Shown here: in pieces, positions 1 to 7,259 of the stretch
How the letters are laid out: each line of letters begins with the position of its first letter
Numbering within the stretch: position 1 is the stretch's first letter
Assembly: GCA_902463905.1 (NCBI GenBank)
Contig: CABQHF010000107.1
Span: 1 to 7,259 of the forward strand
Direction: 5' to 3'
Length of the DNA stretch: 7,259 bases
DNA from: an uncultured Faecalibacterium sp.
Lineage (GTDB): Bacteria > Bacillota > Clostridia > Oscillospirales > Ruminococcaceae
The notes under the pieces: generated by a model
What the model was told of the DNA's origin: nothing
Database searches by the model: none
The model's input: only the letters and a program-made list of their open reading frames with translations
Position numbers and translations under genes: made by a program

Positions 1-1117
1 TGCCGGTGCCGCCGATGACGCCGATGGTCTGGCCGCGCTTGGCGGTAAAGCTGATGTCGGACAGGCTGGGTGCGCCGGCCCCGGCATAGGTCAGGCTCAC
101 ATGGTCAAAGCGCACGGCGTCACCGGCCTTGTCGGCGGGCACCTCGCTGCGCAGCTCGGCGGGGAAGTCCATGCCGGGCTTGGTGTCCAGCACAGCCTGC
201 ACACGGCCGGCGCAGGCCAGCGCTTTGCTCACCTGCACGATCAGGTTGGCCAGCTTGACCAGCTCGATCAGGATCTGGTTCATATAATTCACCAACGCGA
301 TCACGTCGCCGGAGGCCATGCCGCCCACGTTGATCTCGATGCTGCCCACATACAGCAGCGCCACGATGGCAATGTTGATGATCACATAGGTCAGCGGGCT
401 CATCAGGGCCGAAAGATGGCCCACATGGAGCTGCATTTTAGTCAGCAGGTCGTTGGCGTTCTCGAAGCGGTCGATCTCGTCCTGCTCCTTGTCAAAGGCA
501 CGCACCACGCGCACACCGGTCAGGTTCTCGCGGGTCAGGCCCAGCACACGGTCCAGCCGCACCTGCGCGGTCTTGTACAGCGGGCGGGTGATGACCATCA
601 CGCCGAACACCACCACGCTCAGCAGTGGGATGGCCACCACGAAGATCAGGGCGGCCCGCGCGTTGACCGTGAAGGCCATGACCATGGCACCGATCACCAC
701 AAAGGGGCTGCGCAGGAACAGGCGCAAAAACAGGTTCAAGCCGCTCTGCACCTGGTTGATGTCGCTGGTCATGCGGGTGATGAGGGTGCTGGTGCCCAGG
801 GTGTCCATCTCCGAAAAGCTCAGGCTCTGGATGTGGGCAAACAGGGCATGCCGCAGGGAAGTGGAGTAGCCCACCGCCGCCTTGGCGGAAAAATACTGCG
901 CCGTGAGGCTGCAGGTCAGGCCGATGACGGCCAGCAGAAGCAGGATGCCGCACCGCACCAGGATGTAGTGCAGGTCGTGGGCGGCAATGCCCACGTTGAC
1001 GATATCGGCCATGACCAGCGGCACGAACAGGTCAAATGTGGCTTCCAGCATCTTGAACAGGGGGGCAAGCACGCTTTCGCGCTTGTAGTCCCTCAGATAG
1101 CCAAGCATGTTGTTCAA
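1..1117 (-). CDS. ABC exporter half-transporter, fused permease/ATPase (partial, C-terminus outside window)
   Basis: An integral membrane protein of the type IV ABC exporter family (MdlB/YheI/BmrC-like), expected to pump drugs, lipids or peptides outward, usually as one half of a heterodimer. The 372 visible residues contain the six-helix membrane domain (about residues 15-290, with hydrophobic stretches near 25-45, 55-75, 136-177 and 243-260). The segment ENLTGVRVVRAFDKE (197-211) is typical of the family before the fourth helix. The nucleotide-binding domain begins near 335 (VRFDHVSLTY, A-loop Tyr344), and the window ends inside Walker A (GVIGGTG, 366-372). I chose TTG at 1117 because an AGGAGG-type site (complement of 1125-1130) lies 7 bases upstream; the ATG three codons later is too far from it. 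The N-terminal sequence MLGYLRDYKRESVLAPLFKM fits the family. Substrate unknown. A partner half-transporter is expected just beyond the left edge but is not visible. Confidence 0.9.
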   Translation of the reverse strand, partial: MNNMLGYLRDYKRESVLAPLFKMLEATFDLFVPLVMADIVNVGIAAHDLHYILVRCGILLLLAVIGLTCSLTAQYFSAKAAVGYSTSLRHALFAHIQSLSFSEMDTLGTSTLITRMTSDINQVQSGLNLFLRLFLRSPFVVIGAMVMAFTVNARAALIFVVAIPLLSVVVFGVMVITRPLYKTAQVRLDRVLGLTRENLTGVRVVRAFDKEQDEIDRFENANDLLTKMQLHVGHLSALMSPLTYVIINIAIVALLYVGSIEINVGGMASGDVIALVNYMNQILIELVKLANLIVQVSKALACAGRVQAVLDTKPGMDFPAELRSEVPADKAGDAVRFDHVSLTYAGAGAPSLSDISFTAKRGQTIGVIGGTG

Positions 1118-1124
1118 GGCTATT

Positions 1125-1130
1125 TCCTCC
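1125..1130 (-). promoter_or_regulatory. Ribosome binding site selecting a TTG start
   Basis: The complement reads GGAGGA within GAAAAGGAGGAAATAG and is followed 7 bases later by TTG at 1117. The nearest ATG in frame (1108) would have a 16-base spacer, so the site supports the TTG start of the exporter. Confidence 0.75.
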
Positions 1131-1162
1131 TTTTCTGATCCCGGTATTCTGGGATTTTACCT

Positions 1163-1168
1163 ATTATA
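1163..1168 (-). promoter_or_regulatory. Probable -10 box of the ABC exporter gene
   Basis: A perfect TATAAT on the minus strand, 45 bases upstream of the TTG start. No convincing -35 hexamer sits 16-18 bases further upstream (the best alignment is TGGTTT) and there is no TG extension. Either the promoter is weak or activated, or the match is by chance. An ATCCC/GGGAT inverted repeat (1138-1155) lies just downstream, about where transcription would begin. Confidence 0.45.
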
Positions 1169-1223
1169 GCGCACATGACCCAAAAAAACCATACGTTTGC
1201 CGGTATAGATGCAGAGCCAAAGC

Positions 1224-1258
1224 GCAGGTTTTCCGTTGAGAAAGATGGAAAATCCTGC
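1224..1258. repeat. Inverted repeat, operator-like, overlapping the promoter
   Basis: GCAGGTTTTCC (1224-1234) is matched by GGAAAATCCTGC (1247-1258), giving 11 paired positions with a single extra T (1253). The 12-base centre holds the -35 box. Because most of it lies upstream of the predicted transcription start, it is better explained as a protein-binding site on DNA than as an RNA hairpin. The regulator is unknown. Confidence 0.5.
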
Positions 1259-1264
1259 TATACT
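1236..1264 (+). promoter_or_regulatory. Sigma-A-type promoter of the SseB/Sel1-dnaK unit
   Basis: TTGAGA (1236-1241), a 17-base spacer and TATACT (1259-1264), with TGC directly in front of the -10 box as an extended -10. The predicted start of transcription is near 1271, which leaves the AGGAGG at 1265-1270 outside the mRNA. This argues that translation begins at ATG 1300 rather than at GTG 1270. An inverted repeat (1224-1258) brackets the -35 box and ends against the -10 box. Confidence 0.75.
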
Positions 1265-1299
1265 AGGAGGTGACACTGAAGGAAAGCAGGAAACATACA

Positions 1300-2397
1300 A
1301 TGGCAAGAAGAACAGACGGCGGGGTGCGCTTCCGCCCGGTGGGCAGCAGCCGGCACCCGCGCACGCCGGTGCGCTACAGCCCCGGCGGCACCGGCTGCCC
1401 GGCGATCGAGCAGGCAGTGGAGGGGCTGTACCAAGGGCAGAATGAGGAGAGCTTCTGGGCGCTGATGGGGGCACTGAACTATGCGTTGGAGCTGGAGACC
1501 CATGTTCTGGTGCCGCTGCAGACGGCCCTTGGTACCCCGTCCACCCCGGCACCCTGGGCCGAGAACCCCGTCCCGCAGAAAAAGGCCGAGGGCCTTGCAC
1601 CCTGGACCCTGAAAAACAACAAGGATCGCACCTGGCTGCCGCTGTTCACCTCCAGCGCAGCTGCCGGGGCTGACCGCAGCACCGCTGCCCGCCCCATGGC
1701 AGACTACACCTTACAGGACGCCATGGAGCTGGCCCTGAGCACGCCGGGCATCGACGGCGTGGTTATCGACCCGTGGGGCCACTCGGCCACGCTGGACGGG
1801 GCACTGCTCAACGGCTTGCTCCACGCGGGCCACAGCCCGGAGGAACCGGGAGACGAAGAGGTGGAGGCCGGCCGGGATGCCGCCCGCGCCGGGGACTGGC
1901 GCATGGCGGCCGACCACTACGACGAAGCCGCCCAGCAGGGCAATGCCATGGGGCTTTCGCTGCTGGCCGACTGCCTGTACCGGGGCCGGGGCGAGATGCA
2001 GAACAAGACCGAGGCCCGCCGGATGTGGCGCACCGCCGCCGACCACGGCGAGGTGCTGGCCATGCTGTCGCTGGGCGAGGACTGCGCTGCCCGGGGCGAA
2101 GCGGGCAAGGCCCTGCTGTACTACCGCAAAGCCCGGCAGACGGCGCAGAGCATGCCGGACATCGAGTATACCCCGCGCATCTGTCTGCGCCTTGCCCAGG
2201 CCGAGACCCGCTACGTCTCGGCCAAAAAGGCCATGGCACTGGCGGCAGAGGCCGCCCAGGGCTTTGCCATCCTGGCCCGGGAGAAGGAACCGGATGCGGC
2301 CGAATTGCAGGCAGAAGCGGAACAGCTGCTGCGGGAACTGGCCGATCCGAAGCCCCGGAATACGGCCTACAACATAGATTCTTTACAATTGGACTAA
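1300..2397 (+). CDS. SseB-like domain protein with C-terminal Sel1/TPR-type repeats
   Basis: A predicted soluble 365-residue protein; no signal peptide or membrane helix is visible. Residues about 36-175 resemble the SseB N-terminal domain: a start such as AVEGLYQGQNEESFWALM, a VLVPLQ strand, WLPLFTSSAAA (112-122) and GIDGVVIDPWG (150-160). Residues about 190-280 are helical repeats of the Sel1/TPR type (AADHYDEAAQQGNAMGLSLL at 203-222, then a second unit with ARRMWRTAADHGEVLAMLSLGE at 239-260, then ALLYYRKARQ). The C-terminal part is Ala/Glu-rich and helical. Such repeats usually bind other proteins; no catalytic residues are recognisable. The ATG at 1300 is favoured because the promoter predicts an mRNA start near 1271 and AGGA (1288-1291) lies 8 bases upstream; GTG 1270 would add ten residues. 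It precedes dnaK by 85 bp with no terminator, so co-transcription is likely. The specific role is unknown. Confidence 0.8.
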   Translation: MARRTDGGVRFRPVGSSRHPRTPVRYSPGGTGCPAIEQAVEGLYQGQNEESFWALMGALNYALELETHVLVPLQTALGTPSTPAPWAENPVPQKKAEGLAPWTLKNNKDRTWLPLFTSSAAAGADRSTAARPMADYTLQDAMELALSTPGIDGVVIDPWGHSATLDGALLNGLLHAGHSPEEPGDEEVEAGRDAARAGDWRMAADHYDEAAQQGNAMGLSLLADCLYRGRGEMQNKTEARRMWRTAADHGEVLAMLSLGEDCAARGEAGKALLYYRKARQTAQSMPDIEYTPRICLRLAQAETRYVSAKKAMALAAEAAQGFAILAREKEPDAAELQAEAEQLLRELADPKPRNTAYNIDSLQLD

Positions 2398-2482
2398 AAA
2401 ATGGTCACAGGCATCGGGTAAGATGATCAGGTGAATAAAATGCTTTGGCGGACGGGATGCGCCGCAAAGAGAGGAAAACGAT

Positions 2483-4303
<1,821 letters not shown>

Positions 4304-4314
4304 ATAAAACAGAC

Positions 4315-4349
4315 AAAGCGGAACGGCATGTGCGCCGTTCCGCTTTTTT
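4315..4349 (+). terminator. Intrinsic terminator after dnaK
   Basis: A perfect 13-bp stem (4315-4327 with 4334-4346), a 6-base loop ATGTGC and a run of six T (4344-4349), beginning 12 bases after the dnaK stop codon. Confidence 0.93.
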
Positions 4350-4357
4350 GATACGAC

Positions 4358-4396
4358 AAAAGGCCGCTGCACGGTGTTGCGTGCAGCGGCCTTTGT
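4358..4396 (-). terminator. Intrinsic terminator of the amino-acid importer operon
   Basis: A perfect 15-bp stem (4359-4373 with 4380-4394) around the loop GTGTTG. On the minus strand the stem is followed by TTTTGT. It ends the leftward operon 14 bases after the ATPase stop codon. Because the flank is also T-containing on the plus strand it may stop rightward read-through as well. Confidence 0.88.
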
Positions 4397-4407
4397 ATTG
4401 ATCGGAT

Positions 4408-5172
4408 TTACAGCATCTTGGAGAGGAACGCCTTCAGGCGCGGATGCTTGGGGTTGGAGAACAGCTCCTGCGGGGGCTCGTCCTCCTGGATCTGGCCGCC
4501 GTCGATGAAGATCACGCGGTTGGACACCTCGCGGGCAAAGCCCATCTCGTGGGTGACCACCAGCATGGTGATGCCGGTGTGGGCCAGTTCCTTCATCAGC
4601 TCCAGTACCTCGCCCACCATCTCAGGGTCCAGGGCGCTGGTGGGCTCGTCGAACAGGATCACGTCCGGGTCCATAGCCAGAGCGCGGGCAATGGCTATGC
4701 GCTGTTGCTGGCCGCCGGACAGGCTCTTGGGGTAGACGTTGGCCTTGTCGGCCAGACCCACACGGGCCAGCAGTTCGTCAGCACGCTTGGAAATGGCTTC
4801 CTTGTCCTTCAGCTTGAGCAGGCTGGGGGCCAATTCCAGGTTCTTCTTCACGGTCAGGTGGGGGAAGAGGTTGAAGTGCTGGAACACCATGCCCATCTTC
4901 TGGCGCACGGCGTCGATGTGGGCCTCGTCCACCTCGGTGCCCTCAAACCGGATGCTGCCGCTGGTGGGGATCTCCAGCCGGTTCAGGCAGCGCAGGAAGG
5001 TGGACTTGCCGCAGCCGGAAGGTCCGATCAGGCACACCACGTCGCCGCGGTAGATGTCGATGTCGATGCCCTTGAGCACGTCCAGGGTGGGGGTGGGCTG
5101 CTTTGCGCCCTTTTTCTTCACGCCGCCGTAGGTCTTGGTCAGACCACGGACTTCCAGGATCTTATCGGTCAC
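4408..5172 (-). CDS. Polar amino-acid ABC importer, ATP-binding subunit
   Basis: The 254-residue cytoplasmic ATPase that powers the importer, of the GlnQ/HisP family. Numbering from the GTG start, it shows the A-loop Tyr15, Walker A GPSGCGKST (50-58), the Q-loop in VFQHFNLFPHLTV (Gln98), the signature LSGGQQQR (151-158), Walker B VILFDE (171-176) with the catalytic Glu176, the D-loop SALD and the H-loop His208 in VVTHEMGFA. All catalytic parts are intact. A Lys-rich stretch (GGVKKKGAKQPTPT) follows the A-loop and is longer than is usual for the family. I chose GTG at 5172 because AGGAGG (complement of 5183-5188) lies 10 bases upstream; the TTG at 5193 lies before that site. The start overlaps the permease stop by 11 bp, which suggests translational coupling. 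The gene is last in the operon and is followed by a strong terminator. Confidence 0.95.
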   Translation of the reverse strand: MTDKILEVRGLTKTYGGVKKKGAKQPTPTLDVLKGIDIDIYRGDVVCLIGPSGCGKSTFLRCLNRLEIPTSGSIRFEGTEVDEAHIDAVRQKMGMVFQHFNLFPHLTVKKNLELAPSLLKLKDKEAISKRADELLARVGLADKANVYPKSLSGGQQQRIAIARALAMDPDVILFDEPTSALDPEMVGEVLELMKELAHTGITMLVVTHEMGFAREVSNRVIFIDGGQIQEDEPPQELFSNPKHPRLKAFLSKML

Positions 5173-5926
5173 TTTGTGCCAGCCTCCTCTCAAACTTGCC
5201 CAGCAGCCAGGTAAGCAGCATCACCAGTACCAGGTAAATGGCTGCAACGCCCAGCAGGGGGAACATGGCGTCGTAGGTGCGGTTCATAATGCCCTGTGCG
5301 GCGTACAGCAGCTCCTTGCCGCCAATGACCGTGATCAGGGAGGTATCCTTCAGCAGAACGATGAATTCGTTGCCCAGGGCAGGCAGCACCGCACGGATGG
5401 CCTGGGGAATGATGATCACCACCATAGTGGTCATGTAGTTCAGGCCCAGGCTGCGGCCGGCCTCCATCTGGCCCGGGTCCACGGCCATCAGGCCGCCTCG
5501 GATGATCTCGGACACATAGGCACCGGAGTTGATGCCCAGGGTCAGGGCACCTACCATGGTAAAGTTGCGGCTGTTGGAAAAGATGACCATGCTCATGATC
5601 AGCAGCTGCACCATCATAGGGGTGCCGCGGATGATGGTGGCGTACACCTCGCACACTGCGTTGAAGAAGCCCAGCACCGGGTTCTTGTGGCCGGGACGCT
5701 GCTGGTCGTGGGTCACACGGACCATGGCCACCACACTGCCCAGCACCACGCCCAGGGCCAATGCAATGGCGGTGACCAGCAGGGTGGTGCCTACGCCATC
5801 AATGTACTGGAGCCAGCGGTCCTTCAGGAGAAAGGCCTGATAAAATTTGTAAAAGACCTCCTGCCCGAAGGTCAGGCTCGTGCCGCTGTTCAGCAGCTCT
5901 TTGAGCAGTTCGTATTGAGCAGCCAT
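5162..5926 (-). CDS. Polar amino-acid ABC importer, permease subunit
   Basis: A 254-residue inner-membrane protein of the HisM/GlnP-type permease family that forms, probably as a homodimer, the channel of the importer. Hydrophobic segments lie at about residues 46-69, 92-117, 122-133, 163-182 and 222-243. The family signature IIRGTPMMVQLLIM (98-111) and the EAA loop EAGRSLGLNY (155-164), which contacts the ATPase, are both present, followed by PALGNEFIVLLKDTSL (182-197). The first 40 residues form an amphipathic extension before the first helix. GAGG (complement of 5933-5936) sits 6 bases before the ATG. It lies downstream of the binding-protein gene, beyond a terminator-like hairpin, and overlaps the ATPase start by 11 bp. 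Only one permease gene is present. Confidence 0.95.
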   Translation of the reverse strand: MAAQYELLKELLNSGTSLTFGQEVFYKFYQAFLLKDRWLQYIDGVGTTLLVTAIALALGVVLGSVVAMVRVTHDQQRPGHKNPVLGFFNAVCEVYATIIRGTPMMVQLLIMSMVIFSNSRNFTMVGALTLGINSGAYVSEIIRGGLMAVDPGQMEAGRSLGLNYMTTMVVIIIPQAIRAVLPALGNEFIVLLKDTSLITVIGGKELLYAAQGIMNRTYDAMFPLLGVAAIYLVLVMLLTWLLGKFERRLAQSDR

Positions 5927-5971
5927 TCACATCCTCGCTTTCTGTCTGTGGGATCTTGTTGGTGGGTTGAT

Positions 5972-5987
5972 GGGGACCCGAGTCCCC
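5972..5987. repeat. Short perfect hairpin just after the intra-operon terminator
   Basis: GGGGAC (5972-5977) and GTCCCC (5982-5987) pair around the 4-base loop CCGA. On the minus strand it follows the T-tract of the preceding hairpin by two bases. It has no T-run of its own, so it is not a terminator; it could protect the 5' end of a processed permease-ATPase message. That role is inferred. Confidence 0.5.
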
Positions 5988-5988
5988 G

Positions 5989-6025
5989 AAAAAAGGGAGG
6001 AGCCCCCTGAAAAGGGCCGCCTCCC
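5989..6025 (-). terminator. Terminator-like hairpin between binding-protein and permease genes
   Basis: On the minus strand GGGAGG (6025-6020 side) pairs with CCTCCC (6000-5995 side). An inner CCCT/AGGG stem closes a 4-base loop (TTTC on this strand), with a small internal loop between the two stems, and the structure is followed by six T (complement of 5989-5994). It starts 24 bases after the binding-protein stop codon. Such partial terminators commonly let the binding protein be made in excess over the membrane parts; that use here is inferred. Confidence 0.7.
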
Positions 6026-6048
6026 GGTGTTGCACTCGTGGCAGCTGC

Positions 6049-6873
6049 TTACTCTGCAGTGATGTACTTGTCCACGATGGACTGCAGGGTGCCGTCAGCC
6101 TTCAGCTCCTCCAGAGCAGCGTTGATGGCATCCTCCAGGGCAGAGCCCTTGGCCAGGCCGATGGCGTAGTCCTCCTCGGCGTAGCTGGTGTCCAGCACCT
6201 TCAGGCCGGGGTTGGCGGCCACATATTCCTTGGCAGGGGCGTTGTCGATGACCACAGCGTCCACCTGGCCGTTGTTCAGGGCCTGCACGGCGGTCAGGCC
6301 GCTGTCGTAGGCCACCACGGCGTCATCGCCGAAGTCGTCGGAGCAGTAGATGTAGCCGGTGGTGCCGCGCTGGGTGCCGATCTTTTTGCCGGCCAGGTCA
6401 TCGGGAGAAGCAATGTCGGAGCCATTGGGCACGATGATGGACTGGATGCCGGTAGCGTAGCTGTCGGAGAAGTCCATCACAGCCTTGCGCTCGTCGGTAA
6501 CGGTAACGCCAGCCATGACCATATCAGCCTTGCCCTGCTGCACGCTGAGCAGTGCGGCGTCAAAGTCCATGTCGTCCACCTGCAGCTCCAGGCCCAGCTT
6601 TTCAGCAATGGCCTTGGCGGTGTCGATGTCGATGCCCTCGATGTCACCGGAGTCGGTGGTCATCTCGTAGGGAGGGAAGGTGGCGTTGGTGGCCATGGTC
6701 AGCTTGCCAGCCACCACGGTGGCCAGGCTGCCAGAAGCAGAGCTGGAAGCAGCTGCGCTGCTGGCTACAGAAGAAGCTACGCTGGAAGAAGCACCACCGC
6801 AGGCGGTCAGGGCCAGGGCAGCAGCGGAAACGGCGGCAGCAGCCAGGAAGCTGCGACGAGAGATCTTTTTCAT
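6049..6873 (-). CDS. Polar amino-acid ABC importer, substrate-binding lipoprotein
   Basis: A 274-residue extracellular binding protein of SBP family 3, anchored by lipid to the membrane. The signal peptide MKKISRRSFLAAAAVS...LTAC carries a lipobox with Cys25; it also contains SRRSFL (5-10), which looks like a twin-arginine motif. A Ser/Ala linker (about 28-49) tethers the binding domain. Ligand-pocket hallmarks are ATFPPYEM (64-71, aromatics Phe66 and Tyr69), TDERK with Arg129, which in the family holds the amino-acid carboxylate, GTQRGTT (166-172) and VVIDNAPA with Asp210, which holds the amino group. This supports an amino-acid ligand but not a specific one. ATG 6873 is preceded 9 bases upstream by GAGGAG (6883-6888). 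Longer in-frame reading back to 7044 would run through the promoter and lacks a signal peptide at its start, so it is rejected. First gene of the operon. Confidence 0.95.
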   Translation of the reverse strand: MKKISRRSFLAAAAVSAAALALTACGGASSSVASSVASSAAASSSASGSLATVVAGKLTMATNATFPPYEMTTDSGDIEGIDIDTAKAIAEKLGLELQVDDMDFDAALLSVQQGKADMVMAGVTVTDERKAVMDFSDSYATGIQSIIVPNGSDIASPDDLAGKKIGTQRGTTGYIYCSDDFGDDAVVAYDSGLTAVQALNNGQVDAVVIDNAPAKEYVAANPGLKVLDTSYAEEDYAIGLAKGSALEDAINAALEELKADGTLQSIVDKYITAE

Positions 6874-6913
6874 ATTCAAACACTCCTCTATGCACTGTAT
6901 AATCTTACAACCG

Positions 6914-6943
6914 CCGGAAGGATGCGAATCATCGATGTTCCGG
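6914..6943 (-). other. Hairpin in the 5' untranslated leader of the importer operon
   Basis: CCGGAA (6914-6919) pairs with TTCCGG (6938-6943), and an inner GATG/CATC stem (6921-6924 with 6930-6933) closes a 5-base loop. It would lie a few bases inside the mRNA start (predicted near 6948). It could stabilise the message or be a regulatory site; neither is shown. Confidence 0.45.
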
Positions 6944-6954
6944 TCAATGCACTT

Positions 6955-6983
6955 AGTATAGTTTGAACAAAATGAAAAGTCAA
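6955..6983 (-). promoter_or_regulatory. Promoter of the amino-acid importer operon
   Basis: On the minus strand TTGACT (6983-6978), a 17-base spacer and TATACT (6960-6955) form a near-consensus sigma-A promoter. The flank upstream of the -35 box is very AT-rich (about 6984-7070) and could act as an UP element. The predicted start near 6948 gives a leader of about 75 bases. Confidence 0.85.
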
Positions 6984-6987
6984 TAGT

Positions 6988-7004
6988 TGTGCATAATAAT
7001 TCGT
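6988..7004 (-). promoter_or_regulatory. Possible ArgR-like operator next to the -35 box
   Basis: The minus strand reads ACGAATTATTATGCACA, close to the Firmicute ARG-box pattern (ATGAAT, four A/T, ATKCAA), with one mismatch in the left arm and mismatches confined to the right end. It lies 4 bases upstream of the -35 box. In an AT-rich region such matches arise easily, so this is a candidate only. Confidence 0.25.
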
Positions 7005-7023
7005 AAAATAAAAATTGTTTTCC

Positions 7024-7074
7024 TGAAAATATGCAAAAATCCATTTAATGTATGAATATATGCAAGAAAATCCA
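7024..7074. repeat. Tandem direct repeat upstream of the importer promoter
   Basis: Two copies of a 20-22 base unit, TGAAAATATGCAA plus AAATCCA (7024-7043) and TGAATATATGCAA plus GAAAATCCA (7053-7074), start 29 bp apart. Each contains an imperfect palindrome (TGAATATATGCA). The spacing and position, some 75-125 bp upstream of the predicted transcription start, would suit a regulator-binding site. Confidence 0.5.
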
Positions 7075-7090
7075 GCTTTTTACCGGGGCG

Positions 7091-7259
7091 TTACAGCCAG
7101 CGGGCAATCTCATCCCTGCTGCGCTTGGGCACGCAGTAGTCCCGGTTTTCATCCAGGTAGTATTTTACCCCGGTCTCCGGGGTCATGGGCACCACCCGGG
7201 CAGCGTGGGTGGGGTAGCCAAAGGCCACCATGCAGGCCAGCTTCAGCGGCTCTTTGATG
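7091..7259 (-). CDS. Nitroreductase-family protein (partial, only the C-terminal 55 residues)
   Basis: Translation of the minus strand ends at TAA (7093-7091) and gives ACMVAFGYPTHAARV (8-22), a Pro/Thr-rich middle (PMTPETGVKYYLDENRD) and the end YCVPKRSRDEIARWL. The pattern of a hydrophobic strand ending in a GYP-type turn, followed by a basic stretch with KRS and a closing helix DEI..W, fits the C-terminus of FMN-dependent nitroreductases, which reduce nitro compounds, quinones or flavins with NAD(P)H. Catalytic and FMN-binding residues lie outside the window. No clear terminator follows the stop codon. Codon use matches the neighbouring genes. The N-terminus lies beyond the right edge. Confidence 0.65.
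   Translation of the reverse strand, partial: IKEPLKLACMVAFGYPTHAARVVPMTPETGVKYYLDENRDYCVPKRSRDEIARWL

Noticed and set aside
101..1138. A 345-codon His/Gln-rich open frame on the plus strand
   Set aside because: It lies opposite the ABC exporter, whose minus-strand translation has clear family motifs. The His-rich composition is the reverse complement of common codons such as GTG and CTG.
1270..1299. GTG 1270 as the start of the SseB/Sel1 protein, using AGGAGG at 1265-1270
   Set aside because: The AGGAGG overlaps the GTG itself, so it cannot serve it, and the promoter predicts that this stretch is not transcribed.
2398..2482. Separate promoter or CIRCE element in front of dnaK
   Set aside because: No TTAGCACTC/GAGTGCTAA pair is present. 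TTGGAC (2389-2394) and TAAGAT (2419-2424) are 24 bases apart, and TAAAAT (2436-2441) has no matching -35 box.
4444..6010. Long plus-strand frames opposite the importer ATPase and permease
   Set aside because: Their composition is that of antisense shadows; the minus strand carries intact Walker, signature and EAA-loop motifs.
6874..7044. A 57-residue N-terminal extension of the binding protein (start at 7044)
   Set aside because: It would bury the lipoprotein signal peptide inside the protein and translate across the promoter; a good ribosome binding site and start exist at 6873.

Overview
The window is GC-rich and densely coded, with AGGAGG-type ribosome binding sites, sigma-A-like promoters, intrinsic terminators and a DnaK of the Gram-positive length class. 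Together these point to a GC-rich Firmicute, most likely an Oscillospiraceae gut anaerobe (Faecalibacterium/Gemmiger-like). This assignment is inferred from style and protein similarity; there is no rRNA or other taxonomic marker in the window.

Layout. (1) At the left edge, on the minus strand, lies the N-terminal 372 residues of a multidrug/lipid-type ABC exporter half-transporter. It starts from TTG and is cut off by the window edge inside its Walker A motif. (2) A divergent intergenic region (about 1118-1299) holds a -10 box for the exporter and a strong promoter for the rightward genes, the latter embedded in an inverted repeat. (3) Rightward come a 365-residue protein with an SseB-like domain followed by Sel1/TPR-type helical repeats, and, 85 bp later with no terminator between, a complete DnaK/Hsp70 gene. 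No hrcA, grpE, dnaJ or CIRCE element is visible. (4) Two back-to-back hairpin terminators (4315-4396) separate dnaK from a convergent leftward operon. (5) The leftward operon encodes a polar amino-acid ABC importer in the order substrate-binding lipoprotein, permease, ATPase. It has a well-matched promoter at 6955-6983, a terminator-like hairpin after the first gene that could set high binding-protein to membrane-component ratios, and an 11-bp overlap joining permease and ATPase. (6) At the right edge, on the minus strand, is the C-terminal 55 residues of a probable nitroreductase-family protein.

How the genes work together. The importer is a self-contained transport unit: the lipoprotein captures the amino acid outside, the permease forms the channel and the ATPase drives it. 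The SseB/Sel1-repeat gene and dnaK appear to share one transcript, which suggests, but does not show, that the repeat protein works alongside this Hsp70. Most of the window is ordinary housekeeping and transport. The least ordinary parts are the SseB-Sel1/DnaK pair with its operator-like promoter, a 10-residue Gly/Ala-rich insertion next to the DnaK interdomain linker, and the repeat cluster upstream of the importer promoter.
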